Position numbers and translations under genes: made by a program. From positions 126,145,817 through 126,209,816 of the forward strand of contig CM043958.1 of the NCBI GenBank assembly GCA_014529385.2: a stretch of 64,000 nucleotides of DNA, written 5' to 3'. Position 1 is the stretch's first letter, and every line of letters begins with the position of its first letter. This document shows, piece after piece, positions 44,388 through 55,930 of the stretch. Source of the DNA: Adiantum capillus-veneris (lineage: Eukaryota; Streptophyta; Polypodiopsida; Polypodiales; Pteridaceae). Below the pieces are notes generated by a model that made no database searches, was not told the DNA's origin, and was given only the letters and a program-made list of their open reading frames with translations.

Positions 44388-45650
44388 AAGAGTGTCGACA
44401 AAAAGTGGAAGAGCTCTAGGGTTGTGAAAGTCAAAAGTTAGAATGAGTTATGGAGACCCCCTTTTATAATGATGGCTTTTTTTTTAAAAGGCACATTTTT
44501 TTATAAAAGGTACTTTAAAAAAGTTTTTTTTTTCAAAAATGGACTTTTGTCTCATTGTGACCTATTTTACATTATACGTTATACATGGTACGGATAATAC
44601 ACTTCAATTAGACATATTATACAACCCTCCCAATTAAACGGACGTAGTATACGATGCCACATCAGCCAAATCACCGTTTTATATAATTTCTTAGTATTTT
44701 CGATCCAAATATAGTTCTGAAAAAAAAGTGTCCTTTATATAGTCATCCTCCGTAAGCCTTTTACCATTGTGGGCATCTTTAGTGAAAAATTTTCCTTGAG
44801 TTCACCTCAACGGTGATCTCTAAAACCCAAAAAAAAACTTCTTGTTCAATGAGCTATTAATTAGAAATAAAGTCTCTTTTAACAATGAATAGAAAGTTTA
44901 AATTTAAATTAGGAGTTACTTCTTTGTGTAGAGCCATGTTCACACTTAAAAGTAACTTAGATAGACTTACACAGTAGATTTCAATAATAAGTAAAAATGA
45001 TACAAAAACATTTTGTACACAAGACCGCTATTGTAGAATGAAAAATTATATTCAAAGTCCAAAATTTTCTGAAGCTAAATCAATTGATTACAGAGATTGT
45101 TTTCAAAAATTCAAGAGTTACAAAGCTATAAAGAGATAGCATAGTTCCATCCATGCCCCAATCATCCTAGACCTTCATTTTGTCTTTCATTCTCTTTCCC
45201 ATCTACAGACATTCAACAATAAGTAGGCAATGATCATCAAAATTTTATGGACTAAAAATTTGGTAGAAGGATTCTCACCTTGTGACCTTGGAGACGAAAT
45301 TGAGCTTGTTGAAGGTCCTCAAAACCCATAATGGCCGCATGTTGCTGAGAGTCCAATGCTTGCTCACTTGGACAACTTCCAAAGCATCATTGGGCATCCT
45401 CACTATAATGCCAAAGCTTGCAATAGGTCCATCTACACAATGTAAGGGAGTCCACACTCCAAGATTTCACATCCAATGATCATAGTGATATTGTATGTAC
45501 AAGGAGGTGCGGGATTCTAAATAGCACATCCCAATGCCTTATGCTCCAATCTTACAACGGTATTTATCTCCATTGTGCATGTCATCCACAAAAAAACAGT
45601 TCTCTTTTAAATGCCTCCCTAAATACTCGTAATGCACATATTTACATATG
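44388..45650. other. No recognised gene
   Basis: Strongly AT-rich with poly-T tracts. A minus-strand 60-codon frame at 45275-45457 (MWTPLHCVDGPIASFGIIVR) looks protein-like but matches nothing I know; left uncalled. Confidence 0.4.
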
Positions 45651-46316
45651 CACAAAACAATGAATATGAAAACACCAACTTAAGCCCACAGATCTTGAAG
45701 CTTTAGAATATTTCAAGGAGTTTTGGATATCTATTACCATCTTTTTCTTGAAAGATGCTACCGATCATAAATTTGTATGTGGACACTCCATACTCAATAA
45801 GGAAGATACCCTGATGGGTTCAAGCTTCCCATAACCTTGTGTAGAGGTAGGTACAATATAGGAGTGAGAATAGAAAAAAATTCTTCTTGAATCAATTTGG
45901 TTGGGTAAAGGTGTGCGAAAATTGTTGCTCCAATATCTGCATGTGTAGCATTGTGGTTGTCTCCGCAAATGTAAACTCTTTAAAGATATGCACAAAATAA
46001 TGAATAGTCAAACACCTACTCAAGCCCATAGACCTTGAAGCATTAGAATATTTCAAGGAGTTTTGGACATCTATTACCATCTTTTGCTTGAAAGATGCTA
46101 CCGACTATAAATCGACTATAAATCTGTATGTGGCCACTCCATACTTAATAAGGAAGATACCTTGATGGGTTAAAGCTTCCCATAACCTTGTGTACAAGTA
46201 GGTACAATACATGAGTGAGAATAGAAAAAAATTCTTCTTTGAATCAATTTGGTTGGGCAAAGATATGCGAAAATTGTTACTCCAATATCCGCATAAATAG
46301 CATTGAATGTGTTGGA
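45651..46316. repeat. Diverged 340-bp tandem duplication, second copy cut by Copia-D
   Basis: GCACAAAACAATGAATA at 45650 recurs as GCACAAAATAATGAATA at 45990. Blocks such as AATATTTCAAGGAGTTTTGGA and ATAGAAAAAAATTCTTCTT occur in both units. The second unit is interrupted after 46316 by Copia-D and may resume at 51871. Confidence 0.85.
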
Positions 46317-46508
46317 TGAAGGAGTACGAGCGGAAGTGCGACGCGAGAGAGAGTGCGAGAAGAAGAGCACGACGATATGGTGAACTCGCTCTACTGTAAT
46401 GTGTAGAGCATAGTGAGTTCTTATTAGGCTTTAACAAAAGAATATGTGTACATACCTGGCGGCCCGCCCACTTACCTGGGCGACCACATTGGGCTTTATA
46501 CCCCAACA
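46317..46508 (-). repeat. Copia-D 3' LTR
   Basis: 192 bp; plus strand TGAAGGAGTACGAGCGG to TACCCCAACA. The minus-strand purine tract AAGTGGGAGGT is at 46509-46519. Confidence 0.95.
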
Positions 46509-46597
46509 ACCTCCCACTTAAAGTCCAATGTGGTACTTTAAGTGTGAGAGAAGCTACTATACAAGCTAATATACAAGAGATGTAGAGAAGTGATGTA

Positions 46598-48445
46598 CTA
46601 CCCTACACCTAACTGCTTGCGAAAATGCGCAAAGATCTCTGAGGGAAGTCCTTTTGTAAGTAGATCAGTAGGATTTTCTGTGGTGTGAACTTTGACAAGC
46701 TGAAGTTGCTTATCCTCGAGCATTTCCCTGATGAAATGATACTTCACATCCACATGCTTTGTCTTTGAGTGATAAACTGGATTGCAAGCCAATTGTATAG
46801 CACTTTGACTATCACAATATAACACAGGCATCTCTTCTTTGATTCCCAAATCTGTTACTAGTCGATTAAGCCAAATTGATTCTTTGCATGTCTCTGATGC
46901 TGCAACATATTCAGCCTCTGTAGTAGACTGAGTAACACAATCTTGTAATCTAGAACGCCATGATACTGCTCCACTAGCCAATGTAAAGACATACCCTGAC
47001 GTAGACCTTCGGTTGTCTAAGTCACCTACATAATCTGAGTCTGTAAAACCCTTTACACTTAGCTCCTGACTCCCATAGCATATACGCATACTCTTTGTAG
47101 CTTTCAGGTATCTCAATATTCCTTTCACTGCCTCCCAATGTTTCTTGCCTGGGTTTGACATGTATCGACTTACTACTCCCACTGCAAATGCAATGTCTGG
47201 GCGAGTAGCAATCGTTGCATACATCAAACTACCCACTGCAGATGCATATGGAATCTTATCCATTTCAGCCTGTTCTTCCTCAGACACAGGACAATCTTGT
47301 TTGCTAAGTTTCACATATGGTGGCAATGGAACACTCAATGCCTTTCCCTTCTCCATATTGAAACGTTGCAAAACCTTGTCAATATACTCTGTTTGAGATA
47401 ACCAAATCAACTTCTTTGATCTGTCTCTCTCAATGCGCATACCAAGTATATGACTTGCCTCACCCATGTCTTTCATGTCAAACGATTTTGCCATCTTTGA
47501 CTTCAAAGCTGAAATTTCTTCCAAGTGCTTGCCAACAATCAACATGCCATCCACATACAAAATAAAGATCAGCCAACTACCATCCTTAGCCTTCTTTGTA
47601 TATAGACAGTGATCGAACTCACTACGTTTGTAGCCTTGAGAAAGCATAAACTTGTGGAATTTATGGTACCATGCCCTCGGTGATTGTTTTAAGCCATAAA
47701 GACTCTTTAACAACTGGCATACCCAATCTTCCTTGCCTTTCTCAACAAACCCTTCTGGCTGCTGCATGTAAATTTCCACATTTAAATCACCATGCAAGAA
47801 CGCTGTCTTGACATCCATTTGGTGCAACACCAAATCTAATATGGCAACCAATGCAAGAAAGCATCTCAATGTAGTCATCTTGACCACCGGAGAGAAGACT
47901 TCATCAAAGTCAATGCCTTGCTCTTGCTTAAAGCCCTTCGCAACAAGCCTTGCTTTGTACTTTGGTTGACTATCATGAGCGGTGATCTTATACCTGTAAA
48001 CCCATTTACAAGGTAGAGCCTTTTTGCCCCGTGGTAATTTAACTAGCTTCCATGTCTGGTTTTTATGCAGAGCTATCATCTCTGACTGGATGGCCAATTG
48101 CCAATTCCCGGAGTCCTTCATTTGCACTGCTTCCTTGTAAGATGAAGGCTCATTGCAATCAGTCAACATGACATAGTTCATAGATGGAACAAACCTATCA
48201 GGAGGTCGTGTGACACGTCCAGATCTACGCACAATAGGTGGCTCAGGATCAGCCACAACCTGTGGTTCCACTCTATCCTGTCCTTGCTCCTCTTGAGCCC
48301 TTACATTTTGTCTTGCACGTGCACGTCCATCTTCTTGGAAGACAACTCTTCTAATCTCCTCAACCCTCTCTGGTTTAGAATGATATTTGGATTCATTAAA
48401 GTGAACATCATTGCTGCAGACAACCTTTCTGGATTGGGATCCCAA
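46598..48445 (-). pseudogene. Copia-D reverse transcriptase and RNase H, catalytic Asp lost
   Basis: An uninterrupted 600-codon frame. RT motifs: WKLVKLPRGKKALPCKWVYR, YKARLVAKGFKQEQGIDFDE, LHQMDVKTAFLHGDLNVEIY, LKSLYGLKQSPRAWY. The catalytic box reads ILYVDGMLIVG, with GGC (47546-47548) coding Gly where Copia RTs have the second Asp of YVDD; that should abolish polymerisation. RNase H is conserved (GFTDSDYVGDLDNRRSTSGY, STTEAEYVAAS, LYCDSQSAIQ, HSKTKHVDVKYHFIREML). The real frame entry is a frameshift near 48436, so the first residues are not a true N-terminus. Confidence 0.92.
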
Positions 48446-49833
48446 AGTCTGTACCCCATCTCACCAGAATTACCATAGCCTAGAAAGATGCACTTTCTAC
48501 TCTTTGGCTCAAGTTTGTTCCTAAATTCCTTTGGAACGTGAGTATATGCCTCACAGCCAAAGACTCTAAGATGCTTGTATGAGGGCATTTTGCCTGACCA
48601 TACCATCTCTGGCACGGAATCCTTCTGCAAAACCTTGCTAGGAGATCTATTTACAAGATGAACAGCTGTTGATACAACTTCAGCCCAAAACCCATTTGGC
48701 AGCTCTGCATTAGACAACATACTTCTGACCTTCTCTTGTATGGTCCTATTCATCCTCTCAGCAACACCATTTTGAGGAGGATTGTAAGGAGCAGTAAGTT
48801 CACGTTTTATACCTTTTGACTCACAAAAGTCCTGAAAGGCCTTTGAAACATACTCTCCACCGTTGTCAGTGCGTAAGCATTTAAGCTTCTTGCCACTCTG
48901 ATTCTCCACAAGTGTCACAAACGTTTTGAAAACACTAAACGCTTCATCCTTGTGCTTGAGAAAGTAAACCCATACTTTCCTCGAGTAATCATCTATAAAT
49001 GTCATAAAGTAAGAAGCTCCCCCTAGAGATAGGTTAGGCATAGGTCCACACAAATCACTATGAACAAGTGCCAACTGTGTATCTCTTCTACTGCTTCTAT
49101 GCTTATGTGGGTGCTGTGTTTTCTTACCATACAGACAATGTTCACAGAAGTCAAAATCATTAAATGAAAAGCCACACAAAAAACCAGAACGAGACAAGAT
49201 TTCCATTCCCTTCTTGGACATATGTCCTAACCGGCTATGCCACAAAGAAACATTCGGCTGCTCGGTTACATTGATTACATTTTTAGAGACATTTGATACA
49301 TAAATCATGTAAAGTCCTCCAGACTTTACTCCATGTGCTACTGTCATAGAACCCTTGGATATCTTCCACATGTTCTGTCCAAAAGTGGTGACGTAGCTAG
49401 CATCATCAAGTAAACCTGTGTTGATCAAGCTCTTGGTAATTGCGGGAACATGTCTCACATTCTTCAGCGGGAAAGAAGAGCCATTCTGAAACTTCAATTG
49501 AACATCTCCAACACCTAAGATCTCACATGTCTGCCCATTGCCTATCCGAACATGATCTTTAGTGATCACATAAGAGGTAAACCACTCCTCGTTTGGAGAC
49601 GCATGAAGTGATGCCCCTGAGTCTATAATGCAGTCACTCAGTGCATTTCCATCAGATGCTGTAAGAAGAGCTGAGTCCATTGTATTCTTCAAGAAGTAGA
49701 TGTCTCCTGACACTAGACTGTCATCCTCTGCAACAGTGTTTGTCACATTTATTTCTTGAATCTTCACTGAGGACTTGTTCTTCTCACCATGGTCTTCAGC
49801 TTTCTCTTTGCCTTTTTCTGCTTTCCATTCTCT
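48437..49833 (-). pseudogene. Copia-D protease and integrase
   Basis: This frame continues the gag frame after its TGA at 49834-49836. It shows protease CIIDSGASLHASPNEEWF, then VRHVPAITKSLINTGLLDD, GAG-pre-integrase LWHSRLGHMSKKG with CEHCLYGKK, and integrase HSDLCGPMPN, FIDDYSRKVWVYFLKHK, LRTDNGGEYVSKAFQDF, YNPPQNGVAERMNRTIQEKV. Catalytic D, D and E are all present. It ends with FGCEAYTHVPKEFRNKLEPK and GYRLWDP, where a one-base shift near 48436 moves RT into another frame. Confidence 0.92.
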
Positions 49834-50577
49834 TCAATCTCTTTTCATGTGACCCTTCTTGCCACAATGGTAGCATTCTATGTCACTCTTGCCTTTAGCA
49901 CTGCGGGACTTGCTACGAGACTGATTCCTCTTTCCACCTTTGTACTTTTCTTTGGTCCTTCCCCTGACAACTAAGGCTGTTCCTTTGCCTTTGTCCATTG
50001 TCTTTCTATTGGTTTCTTCAGTAAGCAGACTTCCTTCTACACCTGCTATGTTCAAACCATCTGGAGGTGCAGAATTACTCAAAGCTGTGCGAAAAGTGTC
50101 CCAACTTTCCGGCAATGTGATCAACAGGAACATAGCTCTAACAGGTTCATCAAACTTGACACCTTGAGCTAACAACTGACTATAGATTGTGTTGAATTCA
50201 TTCAGATGATTGGACATAGGTGCTCCTTCTTTCATCTTCAAGTCAACAAGCTTCTTAAGCCAGTATACCTGTGAAGCTGCACTCTGCTTCTCATAAAGAT
50301 CACTCAGCTTTAACCATGCTTGATAAGCCGACATCTCGTCTGCTACATTGAAGTAAACGCTTTCTGCCAAAGTCAGCATAATGGTAGAAAGTGCCAATTC
50401 ATCCATTTCGCTCCATTCATCTTCATCCATATCTTCTGGTTTTATCCCCTTGAGCTTTATAGGTTTTATCTGCTTCTTTTGTACCAACACGTGCCAAATC
50501 TGCTTCTTCCACAATGGGAAATTGGTTCCATCCAGCTTCTTAATATTGTAAAGAGCAGTGTCCTGTGATCTAGCCAT
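49834..50577 (-). pseudogene. Copia-D gag, zinc knuckle truncated by a stop
   Basis: The ATG at 50577 (MARSQDTALYNIKKLDGTNF) starts a UBN2-type gag with LALSTIMLTLAESVYF, WLKLSDLYEKQSAASQ and LLITLPESWDTFRTAL. A basic linker follows, then the zinc knuckle CYHCGKKGHMKRD, where the next codon is TGA instead of a Cys codon. One point change thus both removes the fourth zinc ligand and ends the polyprotein before the enzymes. Copia-B and Copia-E have gags of the same type. Confidence 0.92.
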
Positions 50578-51659
50578 AGCTATGCTTCACAGTAGTTTAC
50601 TTTCCTGGGAAAAATTCCGCAGAGTTTCCCCTGTAAACTGACCTCTGAACCAATATCAACCTGTCAAATGAACCAAGAAAGCTTCAGATTCTGCATAAAT
50701 TTTGGCAGAGTCTCCTTTGTAAAATGGCTCTGGTGTACTAAAAACAGACCAAAAAACAGCTCCAAAAACCACTGTCTCTCTAACACTGTAAGCTGTGGGT
50801 AAACCTGTCCTGCACCTGTACTGTATCTGACTGTCCTGTCACTGTCCTGTAAGCATAGACTGCGACAATGCCTCAACGGAAGTAAAGCAAAGATGCAATC
50901 CCAACTGTCTAACTCACAGTCAATGCATCCTAGCTGCCTATCTAAGGGTGCTCGAGGGATCGCTCCAAGACCTGTATCACCGAAAGGATCTCAACATTCG
51001 AGAATCCCCCAGCTCAATAAAACCTCACTCGACCCTCAACAAAGGCTGCAGTAAATCTGACAGTACATAGACTTCCCACAAAGTCATACATCCACAAATT
51101 TCCCACTATATGTTGTAACCGCTGCGGCGGTTGTTTGCTGCGTGACTCACAGCCAGCAAACCCTCAACAAACATACATAATCTCTGACAATACATCCCAT
51201 GTGGAAGTACCTGCAATGTCAGGATGAAATCTAGAATATCAAGCAGCAAACACAAGCTACCTGATGAACTAGTGGATGTCGCCTAAAGTCTGTGTGTAGA
51301 TGCGTCCGTGTCGTATGTGACGCCTCCAAGAACTGTGAGCCGTCCTTCGATGTGTAGACAACCACAAATCAACACTCTGGGAGTGTCGATATCCTCAGCA
51401 CCTGCAGTCGTAGGCCGAAAAACCCCAAATTTGCAGAGTCGGATTTGCACCCGTCGAGACCACGTAGTCGAAAATGGCCTGCGCAGACCTTTGTCGAAGC
51501 CGAACGGTGGCCGAGATACCTCAGAATAAAATTTTGAGCACACCGAGCTCTTTGGGCTCGCCCACAAGATTTGGGGCCGTGTCTTCGCCTGTCGAATTTC
51601 ACTCCAATCTGAGTTGGTGACTCTAGCCTCCTGCAGTGCTGCCCCGAGCCTCGATCTAA
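50578..51659 (-). other. Copia-D 5' leader
   Basis: About 1.1 kb with no gene. Contains TTTGGCAGAGTCTCCTTTGT near 50700, shared with the Copia-B leader. Confidence 0.6.
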
Positions 51660-51671
51660 GCTCTGATACTA
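51660..51671 (-). other. Primer-binding site of Copia-D, one mismatch
   Basis: The minus strand reads TAGTATCAGAGC, one change from TGGTATCAGAGC. Initiator tRNA-Met is still the likely primer. Confidence 0.85.
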
Positions 51672-51673
51672 GT

Positions 51674-51865
51674 TGAAGGAGTACAAGCGGAAGTGCGACG
51701 CGAGAGAGAGTGCGAGAAGAAGAGCACGACGATATGGTGAACTCGCTCTACTGTAATGTGTAGAGCATAGTGAGTTCTTAGTAGGTTTTTACAAAGGAAT
51801 ATGTGTACATACCTGGCGGCCCGCCCACTTACCTGGGCGACCACATTGGGCTTTATACCCCAACA
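51674..51865 (-). repeat. Copia-D 5' LTR
   Basis: 192 bp; plus strand TGAAGGAGTACAAGCGG to TACCCCAACA; TSD TTGGA follows. Confidence 0.95.
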
Positions 51866-51930
51866 TTGGAGAGGCTATGAAGTGGCTGCTCCTCCACCAA
51901 TGTAGATAGAAATATGAGTGCAAAGCCAAG

Positions 51931-52578
51931 CTAAAGCATAATTGTGAATCCATAAAAACATCCCATTGTGACCACACCAAGCTTTTTATTCGAAATACAT
52001 GTACTTACAATGTGTTGGGAATAAAGATGATTGTTGCAATTGCATGCTTGACATTGAGAACTCATGTCCTTGTCCTTGCGATTCTTAAAGCCAAGGAGCT
52101 TTTCTTTCCAATGATGATCCAAGTCTGTACGGTTTCAAACACAGTGAGGACCAATAGCAGATGGCTGCATGTATACCCAAGCACCTTTGGTGAACTCTTG
52201 TGGCACCCACTCACCATCTATACCTCTTGTGTTGTGACATGCAAGGGATGTGACCTCATCCTTTGACCGCCTTTGCGGAGTACAGCTTGTCATGGGTGAG
52301 TATAGGCAATTAGGAGGAGGAAGAGGAGGACCTTGTTTGTTGCTACAATGCAAGTGGAATAAAGGGAATGAGTTTTCTTGGTGTGCCAATGTGGAGGTGG
52401 TAGTGGCCGAGAGGGGGAAGAGCGTGGTTGGTGCCGCAATGGAGATAGGAGAAGGTGGATGACCTTTGCTTGGTGTGGCTATGGGAGGTGGGAGGGGAGG
52501 AGAGAGGATCTTCCTTACTGCTACAATGGAGATGGCAGTAGAGAGATAGTGTTGGAGTAGAGGGCGTGATGGTTGCAA
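51931..52578 (-). pseudogene. Unrecognised open frame of about 210 codons with one stop
   Basis: A single minus-strand frame runs from 52578 to 51931, broken only by TGA near 52133. The first half is Pro/Ser/Thr-rich and low-complexity (52260-52570 on the plus strand is G-rich with imperfect internal repeats). The second half looks like ordinary protein: RGIDGEWVPQEFTKGAWVYM, DLDHHWKEKLLGFKNRKDKD and a Cys/His cluster CQACNCNNHLYSQH. I do not recognise it. It could be a decayed gene or part of the transposon-derived sequence around the 340-bp duplication. Confidence 0.35.
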
Positions 52579-53322
52579 CCAAGGAGGGCTTGGAAAAGGG
52601 GTTCTAGAGATAGAAAATCACTTTTTAGGTATGGAATAGTTAAAAAAAAAAGGGGGGGGGGGGGGGGGTGGAGAGTAGAAAATGATGTTTCAATAGACTT
52701 TGATGATTTTTTTTTTGAAATTTACGATTTTTTGGTGCACGTTTTGACGCTAAAGGTCAAAAATGATTTTCTGACCATAAAATTGGTTTAGGGGGGTTTT
52801 AAGAAGATAAGATTTGATTTTTGAGGTTTGTTTTTTTGGGTTTTTCAAAGCTAAGTAAAAAACGAGGGAAACTTGGAGGTTCCGATTGCCTTTCCCTTCT
52901 CATTACTTAAGAGGCCATTAAGAAGTGTAAAACTACTTTGTCCCCCTACTATTTTGAGGGCATAGAATGTGTCCACCACCCTCTTCCTAGTGGCTACCCT
53001 CTAATTAACCTTAATCCCAAAGGGCTCCTAGAGGGTTCATATTTTTCCTAATGTTAGAGCAATGGAGCACAAGTCATGGAGATGTTTGGAGTGCAATGGC
53101 AAATTTGAGCACCACAAGAATTGGGCAACGAGATAAAATGTATCTAATGAGGATTAGATGATTGGAGACCTTACATTTATGGAGAACCCTCCTTCAATTT
53201 CAACTTTATTTTGTTGTTCAAACTTTCCAAGTGCATGTGCTAATTATGCTCTTCTTGCAATATCTAACATTGCAACAAGTTGTAGATTTGTCAAGCACGA
53301 GTTCATGTCATCTCTCTATCAC
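52579..53322. other. No recognised gene; A10-G17 tract
   Basis: An A10 run followed by 17 Gs at 52642-52668, then poly-T rich sequence. No coding feature. Confidence 0.45.
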
Positions 53323-53410
53323 TCAAGTGTGGTAGAGTGGTTTTCCTAATTCCCTCATGAAGAACAGGTCTAGAGTTAAAGACTTATCGGCGGATAGATC
53401 TTTCACGTCT
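53323..53410 (+). mobile_element. tRNA-derived SINE, copy 3
   Basis: Starts CAAGTGTGGTAGAGTGGTTT (A-box-like TGGTAGAGTGG), then CTAGAGTTAAAGACTT (degenerate B box), then the family tail GGATAGATCTTTCACG. A TCT/TC/AC compound microsatellite follows at 53455-53535. Confidence 0.6.
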
Positions 53411-53454
53411 CTTGGGATTGTTCCTATAATGTGGAAAATTTCTCTTTTGTTCTC

Positions 53455-53467
53455 TTCTTCTTCTTCT

Positions 53468-53535
<68 letters not shown>
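53455..53535. repeat. Compound microsatellite (TCT)n(TC)n(AC)n
   Basis: Three consecutive simple-repeat tracts just downstream of SINE copy 3. Confidence 0.95.
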
Positions 53536-53539
<4 letters not shown>

Positions 53540-54890
53540 GAACTCAAAATAGGAAGAGAAATTACATATTGGTTTCTTTTAATTGGAGGCAAGCCTTGTG
53601 TTCTTATCACTTATATTTTCTCTCTTTCCTTCTGTCAAATGACTTAAATCCGATGGAAGCACTAGGACTATGAATGTACTAATCTCCTCCTCACCACCTC
53701 CTCTTATAGGGGCTCCTAGCTGCCATCTTTGAGAGACCCATTTGCTCAATACTAAAAATAGCTCAACCTTATCTCTTGGCCTAGGGACCATGTCCCACCC
53801 TGGGGATAGAGCTACTCTAGTCTTGACATTACTCTCCTCTTGAAGGAGAGTTTTTATCCTCGAAAATATAAGTGAAAAACTCTCCAATGTCTTCCTAATA
53901 CACCGATGTTTGGTTTAACAGCAAAGATTGAACAAAAAAGCTCCTCCTACTTTCCTTTACTCCTATAGGGAAACCTCTGCTCTCCAAAAATAGCCTCATT
54001 GGATTTTAATGCCACAATAGTAAAGGTATAGATAATAAGTGGTTGCCACGAGTTCTTTAAGGGTGCTTTGATGTTCAAGGTGGAGGATGAGCAAAACTTG
54101 TCAACCATATCATGTCCTTGTATAACTACCCTTACCTTGCTATCAAGTACCACATGCCTCTCAAGCATGCCTTGTTATTTCTAATGAGCCCCAACCCTCA
54201 ATTGAAGATTTTGCATCATGTTGACGACGATGCTATGTAGAATGTGTAACACTATAATGGATTTCTTATTTCTAATCCCATCTTGTCTTTATTGTGAAGG
54301 TCAATTCTATGTTAACACTTTATTTGGTTTGTAACAAGGTATGCACACTATAGGCATTTCTCTTTTCAAGTATAAAATGCTTCTTTGATTCAATTTTCGA
54401 TAGTAGGCACATGCTAGTCAACTTAGATACATTATAATCATCATCCCTATCTTTGATAGATTACTAAATACTATAACATCTCCACTAAGTTTATTAGTGA
54501 TCAACACTGGAAGTAGCAAACTATACCATCATGCTAGGAGATGGAGCACGGGCCTTTCTTATTGCGTGTTTACCTTGGACCTCGTCTCTTGGCTACTGTC
54601 GTCGCGGAACCCAAGGGGGGTGGCAACAACTATCTAGGCCCCCCTTGGTAGGGGAGTACGAGAGCAGTGCCCCCAAAAGCTAGAACTAAATGCATATTGG
54701 GATATTATTTTGTATGCATCTTCAATTGAAATTGGATGATATTCACCATGTGATAAGGAGTGTTTCAACAATAAGTTTTGTATGAGGATGGACACACATT
54801 ACATTTGTGGTAAAAACGAAGCACTCTACTTTAGCAAGATTTCTCCATGGACATAACTTTCTTCTTTAACCACCATGGATCAATTCAAGA
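53536..54890. other. No recognised gene; small hairpin at 54.6 kb
   Basis: Minus-strand frames at 53579-53887 and 53947-54168 look partly protein-like, but no domain is recognisable. At 54610-54648 CCAAGGGGGG pairs with CCCCCCTTGG, a short foldback similar in style to those at 44 kb. Confidence 0.4.
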
Positions 54891-54899
54891 GCCATTCAC

Positions 54900-55230
54900 C
54901 AAATTGTAAGATATTACAATATACATTCTCATTGAGGGGGTGAGTATACATCTAGAAATTTAAATTATTCCCATCTAGTCATGGCTCCATAAAACACCAT
55001 TGTTTTGTGGTGTATACCCCTCAACAAAAGGGGAATGCAAAGGGAAAGAATAGGTAGCTTATGGAGATGGCACAATGTATGGTCAAAATCCAAGCTTTTC
55101 CATATCCTTTTGGTTTGAGGCTATGATGTGTGCAGCGTATTCACTATACAAGTATCCCACTAAAGCATTGCAATCTATCAGCTCTGACATCACACCGAGT
55201 ATCATTGCAATATGCCATTGAGGAGTCTTG
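54900..55230 (+). pseudogene. Copia integrase fragment (Copia-A family)
   Basis: The reading, across small shifts, gives GGEYTSR, SHGSIKHH, YTPQQKGNAKGKNR, LMEMAQCMVKIQAFPYPFW and PTKALQSI. It matches Copia-A residues around PYTPQQNGVAERKNRSL, EMARCMVKSQALPHSFW and PTKALQSITP. No LTR or other domain was found beside it, so it is an isolated relic on the opposite strand to Copia-A. Confidence 0.75.
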
Positions 55231-55280
55231 GATACTAGGATCATTGCTATCAACTAGAGTAGTATCAGTGGTGGGGTTTG

Positions 55281-55930
55281 AAGATTATGCCAAAAAAACG
55301 GGGCCAGAAGGGGGCACCAAATGACTAGATGACCAGAAGGGGGCACCAAATGTCCAAACAGGCACCCTTGTTTGGTCATCTCGTGTCCCCTTGTGGGACC
55401 CTTTTTTTTAAGAAGGAAATGTTTACTCTCTTGCTCTCTAATAAGGATTTCTTTTCTCTCTACTGTGGTGGATAATCCTCAGTATAATGTGTGAGACACC
55501 TCACTCCACACACATAAAACAATGTATAACTATGGAACAGAGAAAACTTAAATAAAATGATAGTAGACTACAATGGAACTTGACTAACTCATGAACCATC
55601 AAGAAGATCATGCCAAAAAAGAAGGGGGACACAATAGGGACCTAGATGGCCAAACAGGCACCCCTGTTTGGTCATTTGGCACCCCCTTGTCCCCCCCGCC
55701 CTTTCTTCTTTAAGGAAAAGTTTTCTATCTCGCTCTCTAAGAAGGAAAAGTTATCGTTCTCTCTACTGTGGGTGCTCCTCAATGTCATGTGCGAGAAACC
55801 TCACTCCAAACAAATAAACAGTGTATAGCAATGGAGCAGAGCAAACTCAAATGGAGCGATAATAGACTCCAAAGAGAATGGAACTCAACTAACTCATGAA
55901 TCAATAAAGACTAACTCATGAACTAGTCTT
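55281..55930. repeat. Diverged 323-bp tandem duplication with internal hairpin
   Basis: AAGATTATGCCAAAAAA at 55281 recurs as AAGATCATGCCAAAAAA at 55604. Each unit has a foldback (CCAAACAGG...CCTGTTTGG with flanking GGGGGCACCAAATG/CATTTGGCACCCCC-like arms) and a downstream block CTCACTCCA(C/A)ACA. The units are clearly diverged, so the duplication is old. Confidence 0.8.

Larger units (their letters stand above)
46317..51865 (-). mobile_element. Copia-D: nearly intact Copia element, TSD TTGGA
   Basis: Two 192-bp LTRs (46317-46508 and 51674-51865), with TTGGA at 46312-46316 and 51866-51870. About five differences are visible between LTRs, roughly 2-3%. All Copia domains are present. I found three damaging lesions: a stop replacing the last Cys of the gag zinc knuckle, one frameshift after integrase, and Gly for the second catalytic Asp of RT. 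It shares LTR end, purine tract (minus AAGTGGGAGGT) and leader motif with Copia-B. Confidence 0.95.

Noticed and set aside
53455-53535. Ser/Leu/His-repeat open frames in microsatellites (also near 9331-9516 and 9259-9474)
   Set aside because: They are translations of TC, GA and AC tracts, with no start context or conserved domain.
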